Shown piece by piece: positions 17,331 through 25,103 of a stretch of DNA of 64,000 nucleotides. Both the position numbers and the translations under genes were made by a program. Positions within the stretch are counted from its first letter, which is position 1. Each line of letters starts with the position of its first letter. Source of the stretch: Rhizorhabdus wittichii RW1 (lineage in GTDB: Bacteria > Pseudomonadota > Alphaproteobacteria > Sphingomonadales > Sphingomonadaceae); NCBI GenBank assembly GCA_000016765.1, contig CP000699.1, forward strand, positions 3,559,001 to 3,623,000. The letters run 5' to 3'. Below the pieces are notes generated by a model. The model was not told the DNA's origin, did no database searches, and saw only the letters and a program-made list of their open reading frames with translations.

Positions 17331-19358
17331 GTGTCCCGGGACATCCGACATCCCTCGACGATGGAGACCGGCCTCGCCGAGCTGCGGCGCGCGCTCGACG
17401 AGCGCCGTCTCACCAGCGTCGAGCTGCTGACCCTCTACCTCAACCGCATCGCGCATTATGACCGGCACGGGATCGCGCTCAACGCCGTCCCGCTGTTCAA
17501 CCCCGCGATGTTCGAGGAGGCGCGGCGCTCCGACGAGCGGCGCGCGCGGGGCGAGACGCTGGGGCCGCTCGACGGCATCCCCTATATCGCCAAGGACAGC
17601 TATGCGGTCGAGGGCCTCGCGGTCGCCAGCGGATCGCCGGCATTCGAGCATCTGATCGCCGGCCGGGACGCCTATGCGATCGCGCGGCTGCGCGCGGCGG
17701 GGGCGATCCTGATCGGGCTGACCAACATGCCGCCGATGGCGGCGGGCGGCATGCAGCGCGGCGTTTATGGCCGCGCCGAAAGCCCCTATAACGAGCATTT
17801 CCTGACCGCCGCCTTCGCCTCGGGATCGTCGAACGGGTCGGGCACCGGCACCGCCGCCGGCTTCGCCGCCTTCGGCCTGGCGGAGGAGACCTGGTCGTCG
17901 GGCCGCGCGCCGGCCTCGAACAACGGTCTCGCCGCCTATACGCCGTCGCGCGGGGTGATCTCGATCCGGGGCAACTGGCCGCTGATCGCGACGATGGACG
18001 TCGTCGTCCCCTATGCGCGGTCGATGGACGACCTGCTCGAACTGCTCGACGTCCTCGTCGCCGACGATGCCGAGACGCGCGGCGACTTCTGGCGCCAGCA
18101 GGGCGCGGTCGCGATCCCCAAGGCGTCCGAGGTGCGGCCGGCCGACTATCGGAGCCTCCGCGATCCCGATGCGCTGGCGGGCAAGCGGATCGGCATCCCG
18201 CGCATGTACATCAACAAGGACCCCGACGGCCCGCGCCCGATCGCGACGCGGCCGAGCATCGTCGAGCTGTGGGGCCTCGCCGAACGCGACCTGAAGGCGC
18301 TCGGCGCCGAGGTGGTCGAGGTCGATTTCCCGCTGATCTCCAACTATGAGGCCGATCCGCTGCCGGCCAACCGGCTGGTCGAGCGCGGCCTCGTCCCCGA
18401 AGGCTTCCCCAAGGCCGAGGGCTGGGACCTGACGATCTTCGCCTGGGACGACTATCTCCGCGCCAATGGCGATCCGAAGCTGAACCGGCTGGCCGACGTC
18501 GACGGCGAGAAGATCCTGCCCGCGATCCCCGGTTTCCTGCCCGACCGCTATGAGGGCATCCCGCCCTTCTCCGCCTTCGCCGAGGCGGCGGCGCGCGACG
18601 GGGTGACCCCGCGCGAGGAGATCGCCTTCCTCGAAGAGGGGCTGGTCGGGCTCGAACGGGCGCGGCGGATCGACCTCGAGGACTGGATGACCGGGCTCGG
18701 CCTCGACGCGGTGGTGTTCCCGGCGGTCGCCGACGTCGGCCCGGCCGACAGCGACATGAACCCGCTGTCGCAGGACGCGGCGTGGCGCAACGGCGTCTGG
18801 GTCGCCAACGGCAACCAGGCGATCCGCCATCTCGGCGTGCCGACCGTCACCGTGCCGATGGGGATGATGGCCGACATCGCCATGCCGGTCGGCCTGACCT
18901 TCGCGGGCCGCGCCTATGACGACAATGCGCTGCTCGCCTATGCCTATGCGTTCGAGGCGAGCCGGCGGCGCGTCCTGCCGCCGCGCCGGACCCCGCCGCT
19001 GCCCGAGGAGGGCATGCTGGCGGGCGCGGCGCGGGCGGCGATCTCGGGCGATGCCGGCCGGCTCGACTGGCGGGCGACGCTGCTCCCGGTCGACGACAGC
19101 GGCCATTGCGGCATCGCGGTGGAGGGCGAGATCGTCGGCGGCGATGCCGGCGACGTCCGCCTGTTCGTCAACGGCCGGCCGCTCTCGGTCCGGCGCGACG
19201 GCCGCCGCTTCTCCGGCGAGGCGCGCCTGCCGATGGAGACGCATAGCCGGCTGCACAGCCGCTGGCGCGGCGCCTACGGATCGATCGTCGTCGCGCTGCA
19301 CACGGCGCCCGGCGGCCGCAGCACCGGCGATTACCAGGTGGTGGGGGGGATCGCCTGA
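17331..19358 (+). CDS. Amidase-signature hydrolase with an extra C-terminal domain
   Basis: A 675-aa amidase signature enzyme that hydrolyses carboxamides, started by GTG at 17331 (GGGGAAACAC upstream). The Ser-cisSer-Lys triad is visible: Lys88 in PYIAKDSY, Ser167 in GSSNGSG and Ser190 in ETWSSGRAP, the last aligning with the usual GSDTGGSIR nucleophile although the surrounding residues are unusual. No signal peptide is seen, so it is probably cytoplasmic. The family is commonly 450-550 aa; residues beyond about 565 (VDDSGHCGIAVEGEIVGG onward) form a further, beta-rich-looking segment I do not recognise. It follows amidohydrolase 4 by 15 bp. It probably completes amide cleavage after import. 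Confidence 0.85.
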   Translation: MSRDIRHPSTMETGLAELRRALDERRLTSVELLTLYLNRIAHYDRHGIALNAVPLFNPAMFEEARRSDERRARGETLGPLDGIPYIAKDSYAVEGLAVASGSPAFEHLIAGRDAYAIARLRAAGAILIGLTNMPPMAAGGMQRGVYGRAESPYNEHFLTAAFASGSSNGSGTGTAAGFAAFGLAEETWSSGRAPASNNGLAAYTPSRGVISIRGNWPLIATMDVVVPYARSMDDLLELLDVLVADDAETRGDFWRQQGAVAIPKASEVRPADYRSLRDPDALAGKRIGIPRMYINKDPDGPRPIATRPSIVELWGLAERDLKALGAEVVEVDFPLISNYEADPLPANRLVERGLVPEGFPKAEGWDLTIFAWDDYLRANGDPKLNRLADVDGEKILPAIPGFLPDRYEGIPPFSAFAEAAARDGVTPREEIAFLEEGLVGLERARRIDLEDWMTGLGLDAVVFPAVADVGPADSDMNPLSQDAAWRNGVWVANGNQAIRHLGVPTVTVPMGMMADIAMPVGLTFAGRAYDDNALLAYAYAFEASRRRVLPPRRTPPLPEEGMLAGAARAAISGDAGRLDWRATLLPVDDSGHCGIAVEGEIVGGDAGDVRLFVNGRPLSVRRDGRRFSGEARLPMETHSRLHSRWRGAYGSIVVALHTAPGGRSTGDYQVVGGIA

Positions 19359-19411
19359 TGGCCTCGCTTCCCGCCGCGCCCATCATTCACCGCTAGACCA
19401 AGGAGAAAGCC

Positions 19412-20521
19412 ATGGCCCGCACCGGTTTCTACACCGACGAACGCACCTTCTGGCACGCGACCGGCATGCAGGCGCTGTTCCTGCCGGTCGGCGACTGGGT
19501 GCAGCCGCCCAACGGCACGGCGGGCGCCGACACGCCCGATTCGAAGCGCCGCCTGCTCAACCTCGCCCATGCGTCGGGGCTGATCCGCAAGCTGACGCTG
19601 CCCGAGGCGATCCCGGCGACGGTCGAGGACGTCTGCCGCGTCCACCCGCGCGACTATATCGACCGCTTCAAGGCGACGAGCGACGCGGGCGGCGGCGACC
19701 TCGGCCATCTCGCGCCGTTCAGCAAGGGCGGCTATGAGATCGCGATGCTGTCGTGCGGGCTCGCCATCGCGGCGGTCGACGACGTGCTGAGCGGCAAGGT
19801 CGACAACGCCTATGCGCTGTGCCGCCCGGCCGGGCACCACTGCCTCGCCGACACGCCGATGGGCTTCTGCCTGCTCGCCAATATCCCGATCGCGATCGAG
19901 GCGGCGAAGGCGCGCCACGGCATCTCGCGGGTCGCGGTGGTCGACTGGGACGTCCATCACGGCAACGGCACCCAGTCGATCTTCTACGATCGCGCCGACG
20001 TGCTCACCATCTCGATCCACCAGGACCGCTGCTTCCCGCCGGGCTATAGCGGCGCGGAGGATCGCGGCGAGGGCGCGGGGCTCGGCTACAACCTCAACGT
20101 GCCGCTGCCCGCCGGGGCCGGACACGACGCCTATGTCCAGGCGTTCGACAACATCGTCGTCCCGGCGCTCGACGACTTCAAGCCCGAGCTGATCATCGTC
20201 GCCAGCGGCCTCGACGCGAACAGCGTCGATCCGCTCGCCCGCATGCTGCTCCACAGCGAGAGCTATCGCCTGCTGACGCAGAAGATGCTCGACGCCGCGG
20301 CGCGGCTGTGCGGCGGCAAGCTCGTCGTCGTCCATGAGGGCGGCTATGCCGAGGCCTATGTCCCCTTCTGCGGCCATGCCCTGCTCGAGGCGCTGAGCGG
20401 CGAACGCACGGCGGTGGTCGATCCGGTGCTGGAGATGGCCGAGGCGTGGCAGCCGGGGCCCGAGGCCGCCGCCTTCCACCGCCAGTGGATCGATCGCCTC
20501 GTCGCGGACCTCAGGAAGTGA
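19412..20521 (+). CDS. Histone-deacetylase-family amidohydrolase (class II / acetylpolyamine-type)
   Basis: A 369-aa zinc amidohydrolase of the arginase/deacetylase fold that removes acyl groups from amines. The active-site pair is in RPAGHHCL, the metal ligands in DWDVHHGNGT and GLDANSVDPLARM, and the glycine-rich loop in HEGGYAEAYVP. There is no signal peptide. AAGGAGAAAGCC before the ATG is a good ribosome site. Bacterial relatives deacetylate acetylpolyamines or other N-acyl amines. Within a cluster of amidohydrolases and an amine dehydrogenase, a role in freeing primary amines from N-acyl precursors is a reasonable inference. It overlaps the next gene (GTGA). Confidence 0.88.
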   Translation: MARTGFYTDERTFWHATGMQALFLPVGDWVQPPNGTAGADTPDSKRRLLNLAHASGLIRKLTLPEAIPATVEDVCRVHPRDYIDRFKATSDAGGGDLGHLAPFSKGGYEIAMLSCGLAIAAVDDVLSGKVDNAYALCRPAGHHCLADTPMGFCLLANIPIAIEAAKARHGISRVAVVDWDVHHGNGTQSIFYDRADVLTISIHQDRCFPPGYSGAEDRGEGAGLGYNLNVPLPAGAGHDAYVQAFDNIVVPALDDFKPELIIVASGLDANSVDPLARMLLHSESYRLLTQKMLDAAARLCGGKLVVVHEGGYAEAYVPFCGHALLEALSGERTAVVDPVLEMAEAWQPGPEAAAFHRQWIDRLVADLRK

Positions 20522-21216
20522 GGCGGCGCCCGGCGGTCCTGCGCAGCGCGGCCGCCGGGCTGCTGCTGCTGGCGTCGGCGGCCTCCGCCGCCGAGCCGCG
20601 CGAATGGCTGATGATGGTCAAGTCGCGTAACCTCGATCCGGCGCGCAGCGCCGAGTTCGATCATTGGTACAACGACATCGACATCCCCGACGTGCTCGAG
20701 GTGCCCGGTTATGGCCGGGCGCGGCGCGGCCATGCGGTGACGGGCGAGAAGCCCTATGTCGCGCTCTACACGATCAGCTCGCCGGACATCGACAAGACGA
20801 TCATCGCGATGCTGATGGCGAGCTGGCGGATGGACCAGGTCGGCCGCGGCACGCCGCTGATCAAGGTCACCGAGCGCCTCTATTATCGGCGCGCCGGCAA
20901 GGGCGCCCGCGACGCCGGCGCGGCGAAGCCGACCTATCTCTATCTCCACCGCTCGGCGGGCGTGTCGGCGGGGGCGATGCGCGGCGTGGTCGACGCGGGC
21001 CTCGCGGGTAGCGCGGTGCCCTACGACATCTACCAGGTGCTGATGCACGATCCGGTGACGGTGCCGAAGCAGCTCGTCCTGTTCGAGCTGTCGGCCGATT
21101 CCGACGCGGCGGCGGCGGAGACGGTCCGCCGCATCCAGCAGCGGCTCGGCGGCACCGGCGGCTGCGGCGCCGATTGCGAGACTCTCTACCGGCTGGTGCG
21201 CGACGTCGAGGGGTGA
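20518..21216 (+). CDS. Exported alpha/beta-barrel (EthD-like) protein of unknown function
   Basis: A 232-aa protein with a clear signal peptide when started at the GTG overlapping the deacetylase stop (RRRPAVLRS, then AAAGLLLLASAASAAEP). No other start keeps the signal peptide. The mature part contains two ferredoxin-like repeats: WLMMVKSRN...FDHWYNDIDIPDVLEVPGY and a second beginning TYLYLHRSAG. The HWYNDIDIPD motif resembles dimeric alpha/beta-barrel proteins of the EthD/DUF4286 kind; this assignment is tentative. It is the last gene of the run and is followed by a REP-like hairpin. It may bind or tailor the amine or acid product in the periplasm. Confidence 0.6.
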   Translation: MRRRPAVLRSAAAGLLLLASAASAAEPREWLMMVKSRNLDPARSAEFDHWYNDIDIPDVLEVPGYGRARRGHAVTGEKPYVALYTISSPDIDKTIIAMLMASWRMDQVGRGTPLIKVTERLYYRRAGKGARDAGAAKPTYLYLHRSAGVSAGAMRGVVDAGLAGSAVPYDIYQVLMHDPVTVPKQLVLFELSADSDAAAAETVRRIQQRLGGTGGCGADCETLYRLVRDVEG

Positions 21217-21225
21217 GGAGCAGCC

Positions 21226-21357
21226 GTCATGCTGAACTTGTTTCAGCATCCACCAAGCCTCTCGGGCTGGTCATGAGGCAATGTGACGAAGGTTCGGGTA
21301 AGCACCTTGAGGATCGCGCCTGCCTCCCGGTGGATGCTGAAACGAGTTCAGCATGAC
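21226..21357. repeat. REP-like inverted repeat pair
   Basis: A 29-bp arm at 21226-21254 (GTCATGCTGAACTTG, then TTTCAGCATCCACC) pairs with 21329-21357 with a single mismatch across a 74-bp centre. Each arm is itself a small hairpin (TGCTGAA-N5-TTCAGCA). It lies between two convergent transcription units and could act as a bidirectional terminator or RNA stabiliser. A related element is at 28146-28237. Confidence 0.8.
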
Positions 21358-21368
21358 GGGGAGGAGGC

Positions 21369-21842
21369 TCAGTTCGTCCCGGACGTCTCGGCCGGGAAGC
21401 GGGCGATCAGGTTGGCGCGGGTGCCGACGACGTCGACCATCCGCTTGCCGCGATAGGCGGCGACTTCCTGCGGCGTATAGGGGGTGAAGCCGCCCTTGGC
21501 CGGGCCGCCCATCGCCGGGATCAGCCAGTTGAGCAGCGCCGACAGGTCGGCGTCGCTGAGCTTCGAATTGGCCGAACCGGGCACCTGGACCAGGAAGGCG
21601 CGCCCGCCGTCGACGTCGAGGAAGCGGTACAGCTCCCCCTTCATCGCCGGCACCCGGCCGGCGATGCCGCGGCCGTCGGGCATGTGGCAGCCCTGGCATT
21701 CGGTCATGTAGTTGACGTGGGGCTGGCGGCCGTTGCTCGCCATGTTCGGCGCCTTGCCGCCCGGCGCCGACGCGCCGGCATGCGCCACGGCGAGGACCGT
21801 GGCGCACGTCAGGGATGCGGCGAGGAGGAGACGCGGACGCAT
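21369..21842 (-). CDS. Monoheme c-type cytochrome downstream of aauA
   Basis: A 157-aa exported cytochrome c. The signal peptide ends near AHAGASA, and a single heme site CQGCH is at about residues 49-53, with Met-containing segments after it as candidate sixth ligand. It follows aauA by 9 bp. In Alcaligenes faecalis the aau cluster also has a small periplasmic monoheme cytochrome directly after aauA (orf-2), so a role as electron acceptor or carrier for the amine dehydrogenase is likely. It is not a diheme MauG-type protein because only one CxxCH is present. Confidence 0.82.
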   Translation of the reverse strand: MRPRLLLAASLTCATVLAVAHAGASAPGGKAPNMASNGRQPHVNYMTECQGCHMPDGRGIAGRVPAMKGELYRFLDVDGGRAFLVQVPGSANSKLSDADLSALLNWLIPAMGGPAKGGFTPYTPQEVAAYRGKRMVDVVGTRANLIARFPAETSGTN

Positions 21843-21851
21843 CGGCGATCC

Positions 21852-22355
21852 TCAGTCGGCGGCGCCGAGCACGACCGCGGTCGAGCAGTTGTAGATCATG
21901 CCGACCTGGGTGCCGAGGCACCAGTTGATGTCGTTCGATCCCGACGGCTGGTGGATCGGCTTGTCGCCCTCGTTGCGGTTGCACATGCAGCGGCCGCAGC
22001 CCGACTTGCCGCAGCAGTCGTTGTAGCTGATCACATAATCCTTGCCGTCGGCCGGGTTGCGGCAGGTGCCGACCCAGGTGATCGGCGACGGCTCGGTGCC
22101 CGGCGGGCAGGACGAGGTGCTGCCGCCGCAGCAGGAGCAGAGGAAGCCGTCGATCGCGCAGTAGCGCCAATAGTCGCACGACTGCGGATCGCCCGTCTCG
22201 CCCGGCTGCTGCGCCGCATTGGCGCGCGACACGGGCAGGAGGGGCATCGCCGCCGCGAAGCCGAAGGCGGTCGCGCGTCCGAAGAAGCTCCGGCGCGAGA
22301 TGCCGCGCGCGGTGGAGCGGCTCATCCGCTCCATGATCCTGTCCAGCCTGGTCAT
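21852..22355 (-). CDS. aauA: Aromatic amine dehydrogenase small subunit (TTQ-bearing)
   Basis: The 167-aa catalytic light chain of a periplasmic quinoprotein amine dehydrogenase, which converts primary amines to aldehydes plus ammonia. A twin-arginine-type leader (SRRSFFGRA) precedes the mature chain. The mature part has 14 cysteines, the number I recall for aromatic amine dehydrogenase, not the 12 of methylamine dehydrogenase, and the segment CDYWRYCAIDGFLCSCCGG is AADH-like. The two tryptophans that form tryptophan tryptophylquinone are Trp94 (PITWVGTC) and Trp145 (DINWCLG); the catalytic Asp is Asp113 (SYNDCCG). The ATG overlaps the aauD stop by 4 bp. The cofactor and substrate class are inferred from family knowledge. 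Confidence 0.93.
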   Translation of the reverse strand: MTRLDRIMERMSRSTARGISRRSFFGRATAFGFAAAMPLLPVSRANAAQQPGETGDPQSCDYWRYCAIDGFLCSCCGGSTSSCPPGTEPSPITWVGTCRNPADGKDYVISYNDCCGKSGCGRCMCNRNEGDKPIHQPSGSNDINWCLGTQVGMIYNCSTAVVLGAAD

Positions 22356-22978
22356 TTGGCAGCTCCCGTATGTACCCGCTGCGCGTCACGGCGCGCCGCA
22401 TATTCCTGAATCGACGCGATGCCCGTGCGTTGAGCCTCGAACAGGCTCTCGACATGCTCGCGATTGTTGACAAGCCCCTTCGACGCGACCGTCCCGTCCG
22501 CGCCGAGCAGCACGGCATAGGGCAGCTTGCCGACGCCATGGGCGCGGCCGAGGTCGGTCGAAAGGACGAAGGGGTAATCGGCCAGCTTCTGCTGCACGAT
22601 CATCTTCATCTGCGCCGGCTCGTCGCCGTCGCTGGCGAAGACCAGCCGGGTGGTGTCGGCGTTCTCGCGCGCGATCGACAGCAGCACCGGCAGCATCGAC
22701 TTGCACATCGGGCAGGTCGGCGAGACGAAGAACAGTAGGGTCGACCGGCCGTCCGCCGTCGCGCCGCCGACGCGGACCTCGCCGCCGGTCAGGCTCGGCA
22801 GGTCGAAGGAGGGCGCGACCTCGCCGACCTTGGAGCCGCCCGACAGGGTCAGCGCGCCGACCGGGCCGAGCCGCTCGTGCAGCATGCCGACCTGGCGGAA
22901 CAGGCCGAGCATCAGCAGGCCCATGGCGACGATGACCACCCATTGCAGCGCGAACGCCGCCAGAAACATCCCATTCAT
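22352..22978 (-). CDS. aauD: Amine dehydrogenase maturation protein (MauD/AauD, thioredoxin-like)
   Basis: A 208-aa membrane-anchored thioredoxin-fold protein required for disulfide formation or stability of the cysteine-rich light chain. One N-terminal membrane helix spans about 5-27 (FALQWVVIVAMGLLMLGLF). The redox motif CPMC follows FFVSPT at about 108-113. The protein overlaps aauE and aauA by 4 bp on each side, so translation of the three is coupled. Length and order match the known mau/aau clusters. Confidence 0.92.
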   Translation of the reverse strand: MNGMFLAAFALQWVVIVAMGLLMLGLFRQVGMLHERLGPVGALTLSGGSKVGEVAPSFDLPSLTGGEVRVGGATADGRSTLLFFVSPTCPMCKSMLPVLLSIARENADTTRLVFASDGDEPAQMKMIVQQKLADYPFVLSTDLGRAHGVGKLPYAVLLGADGTVASKGLVNNREHVESLFEAQRTGIASIQEYAARRDAQRVHTGAAK

Positions 22979-23526
22979 TTGAGCACCGCCTTTTCCTGCA
23001 AGCGCACTGCCGTGAACTGTCCGAAACCGAAATAGAGGAGCGCGAACGCGACGATCGCGCCGATCCCCGAGATCGCGTCGATGGCGCCGAGCGCGCGGGG
23101 CGCGACCGGCAGCGCGGCCGCCGCCAGCGCGACGGCGGCGAGCAGCATGTTGCGCGCCACCAACTCCCAGCCGAGCGACGCGCGGCTGGTGCCGAAGCCG
23201 AGGCAGCCGCAGTCGATATGGGTGCGGCCGCGCACGATGTTGACCGCCATCGCCGCCGCATAGACCAGCAGCAGCGCCGCGATCGCGCCCATCGCCGCCT
23301 GGCTGCCGATCGCGACTGCGGCGATCGCCGCGGCGCCGGCCGCCAGCTCGACGGCGACGATCGCCGCTGCCGCCGGGACGAGCAGCGCCTCGGGCACCAG
23401 CATATAGGCCGCCAGCGTGCCGGTGAAGCCGGCGAAGTCCTTCGCCTTGGCCAGCCCGCCGAGCAGGAACAGCCCGCCCAGCAGGACATCCGCCACCAGC
23501 ACGGGGAGGATGTCGATACCCGTCAC
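22975..23526 (-). CDS. aauE: Amine dehydrogenase maturation membrane protein (MauE/AauE)
   Basis: A 183-aa membrane protein of the MauE/DoxX-like family with about four transmembrane helices (for example VLVADVLLGGLFLLGGLAKA at the N-terminus and GAIVAFALLYFGFG near the end). A conserved Cys pair is in HIDCGCLGFG. It is thought to work with MauD in folding or exporting the light chain. The start is GTG at 23526, overlapping the aauB stop as GTGA; no ATG start gives the full first helix. Longer open frames upstream are out of phase with aauB and are not real. Confidence 0.9.
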   Translation of the reverse strand: MTGIDILPVLVADVLLGGLFLLGGLAKAKDFAGFTGTLAAYMLVPEALLVPAAAAIVAVELAAGAAAIAAVAIGSQAAMGAIAALLLVYAAAMAVNIVRGRTHIDCGCLGFGTSRASLGWELVARNMLLAAVALAAAALPVAPRALGAIDAISGIGAIVAFALLYFGFGQFTAVRLQEKAVLK

Positions 23527-24680
23527 TTGCCCGGCACCGGCGCGGGCTGGATGATCGTCATCGTCGGGCCGAAGCCGTCGATCTTGCGGATCAGCTTGCC
23601 GGTCAGCGCGTCGCGCACCTTGAGGTCGGTCTCGCCCATCATGGTGGTGTAGAGCAGCGGCTTGTCGTCCTGGCTGACCGCCACCGACAGGGCCGGCGTC
23701 TCGAGCGCGATCCGCTCGATGCGGGTCTGCTTGGCGACGTCGTAGACCCAGATCTCGGTGCCCGGGTCCTTGTGGGTGTTCGGCCCGCCCTGGTGCATCA
23801 GCACATAGAGCCGCCCGGTGCCGCGATGATAGGCGGCGGCCTGCAGCGCGCCGGGGCGCCAGTCCTTCTCGGCCGGGGTGGTCAGCGACCAGCTCCTGGC
23901 GATCGCCGGAACATCCTTGCTGTGGTCGATGACGTGGACCTTGCCCGAATAGGTAAAGAACAGCCACTGGCTGCCGGTCCACACGCCTTTCTCGGTCACG
24001 GGATCGTCGTCGGCGAACAGCTTCTTCGACGTCTTGCCGAGCGTCACCTTGCCCTCGGCGTCGAGCGTCGCGGACTGGAGCGCGCCGTCGCCGCAGATCA
24101 GAAAGAATTTGGACGGCCCGGTCGGGTAGATCAGGCTGCAGCCCGAGGTCGCATATTCGCCGACCATCTTCTGCGCCTGCATGTCGATCACAGTGACCGA
24201 CTGTTCGGGCGTGAAGTTGTAGACGAGGCCGAAGCGGCCGCCCGGCATCACCGGCGACACCGACTGGAAGGGCATGCCGTTGTAGCGCTTGGCCGGGATC
24301 ACCGGCTCGGCGCCCGGGGTCAGGTCCGACGTCTTGTAGAAGGTGACGACGTCGGTGCGCTCGCCGCGGGTGCCGCGCGCGAGGAAGGTCGAGGGCACGG
24401 CGAAGGTCTTGCCGTCCTCGGCCAGCATCAGGATGCCGTGGCCGTAGCCGCTGCTGATCATGCCGAGCATCTGGCCGCTGTCGGCGTCGACCAGATAGGC
24501 GCGGCCGTCGAGCATCCGGTCGAACGAGATGTCGTTCAGCCAGACCCAGTGCGGCTGCATCGTCTCGGCCAGGCTCTCCTTCGTCAGCTCCTCGGGCTGG
24601 AGCTGGGCGAGGGCCGGTGCCGCCGTGGCGAGGCACAGCGCGGCAAAGCGCAGCACGGCAGGGGCGGTGAAAGTCTTCAT
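23523..24680 (-). CDS. aauB: Aromatic amine dehydrogenase large subunit (beta-propeller)
   Basis: The 385-aa heavy chain of the amine dehydrogenase heterotetramer, a seven-bladed propeller that holds the light chain. A Sec signal peptide runs MKTFTAPAVLRF to APALAQ. Family landmarks are HWVWLNDISF, GYGHGILML, SPVMPGGRF, IYPTGPSKF and VWTGSQWLFFTYSGKVHVID. The ATG at 24680 has AGGA six bases upstream; an upstream ATG at 24719 would spoil the signal peptide. It lies 22 bp after a cytochrome c gene and is the first of the tightly overlapped aauBEDA set. No mauF, mauG, mauL or mauM homologue is present in the window. Confidence 0.92.
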   Translation of the reverse strand: MKTFTAPAVLRFAALCLATAAPALAQLQPEELTKESLAETMQPHWVWLNDISFDRMLDGRAYLVDADSGQMLGMISSGYGHGILMLAEDGKTFAVPSTFLARGTRGERTDVVTFYKTSDLTPGAEPVIPAKRYNGMPFQSVSPVMPGGRFGLVYNFTPEQSVTVIDMQAQKMVGEYATSGCSLIYPTGPSKFFLICGDGALQSATLDAEGKVTLGKTSKKLFADDDPVTEKGVWTGSQWLFFTYSGKVHVIDHSKDVPAIARSWSLTTPAEKDWRPGALQAAAYHRGTGRLYVLMHQGGPNTHKDPGTEIWVYDVAKQTRIERIALETPALSVAVSQDDKPLLYTTMMGETDLKVRDALTGKLIRKIDGFGPTMTIIQPAPVPGK

Positions 24681-24702
24681 GTCATTCCTCCGGCGGTCGG
24701 GG

Positions 24703-25083
24703 CTATTTCCGGGTGGCAAGGTAAGCGATCACGTCCGCCCGGTCCTGCGCGTTCGGCAGGCCCGCGAAGGCCATGCGCGATCCCTTGATCATGGCGGCGG
24801 GGCGGGTCAGGAAGGTGTCGAGCTTGTCGGGCGTCCAGCTGATCGCGGCGGCCTTCATCGCGGGCGAGTAGGGGAAGCTGGTCGCCCCCGCCTTGCGCCC
24901 GACGACCCCGGCCAGGTTGGGCCCCATGCCGGCCTTCTTGCCGGGATCGACCGTGTGGCAGGCGACGCAGCGCTTGAACAGGGTCGCGCCCTTCGCGGCG
25001 TCGCCCGCCGCGACGGCGGGGGCCGGCAGCGCGGCCAGCCCGATCAGCAACATCCCCATGACGGCGATGGAACGCATCGACAT
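24703..25083 (-). CDS. Class I cytochrome c upstream of aauB
   Basis: A 126-aa exported cytochrome c resembling cytochrome c2/c550. The signal peptide ends at PAVAAG; the single heme motif CVACH follows FKR at about 39-43; MGPNLAGVVGRKAG and the SRMAFAGL region, with a candidate Met ligand, are typical of the fold. ATGs at 25083 and 25077 are both usable. It sits between the TonB receptor and aauB, so with the cytochrome after aauA it brackets the dehydrogenase. It probably passes electrons from the quinoprotein to a terminal oxidase. Confidence 0.88.
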   Translation of the reverse strand: MSMRSIAVMGMLLIGLAALPAPAVAAGDAAKGATLFKRCVACHTVDPGKKAGMGPNLAGVVGRKAGATSFPYSPAMKAAAISWTPDKLDTFLTRPAAMIKGSRMAFAGLPNAQDRADVIAYLATRK

Positions 25084-25103
25084 TCTCTCCCAGAAACCAG
25101 ATA

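Noticed and set aside
15546-19301. A 1,251-codon open frame on the minus strand opposite amidohydrolase 4 and the amidase
   Set aside because: It is Arg/Asp/Val-rich with no recognisable domain and lies exactly antisense to well-supported enzymes. Long antisense frames are a common artefact of high GC codon usage.
19412-20521. Deacetylase as a gene acquired from a eukaryote
   Set aside because: Bacterial acetylpolyamine-type deacetylases are common, and base composition matches the neighbours.
21369-25083. A possible MauG-type diheme enzyme among the cytochromes
   Set aside because: Each of the two cytochromes has a single CxxCH and is too short (126 and 157 aa) for MauG.
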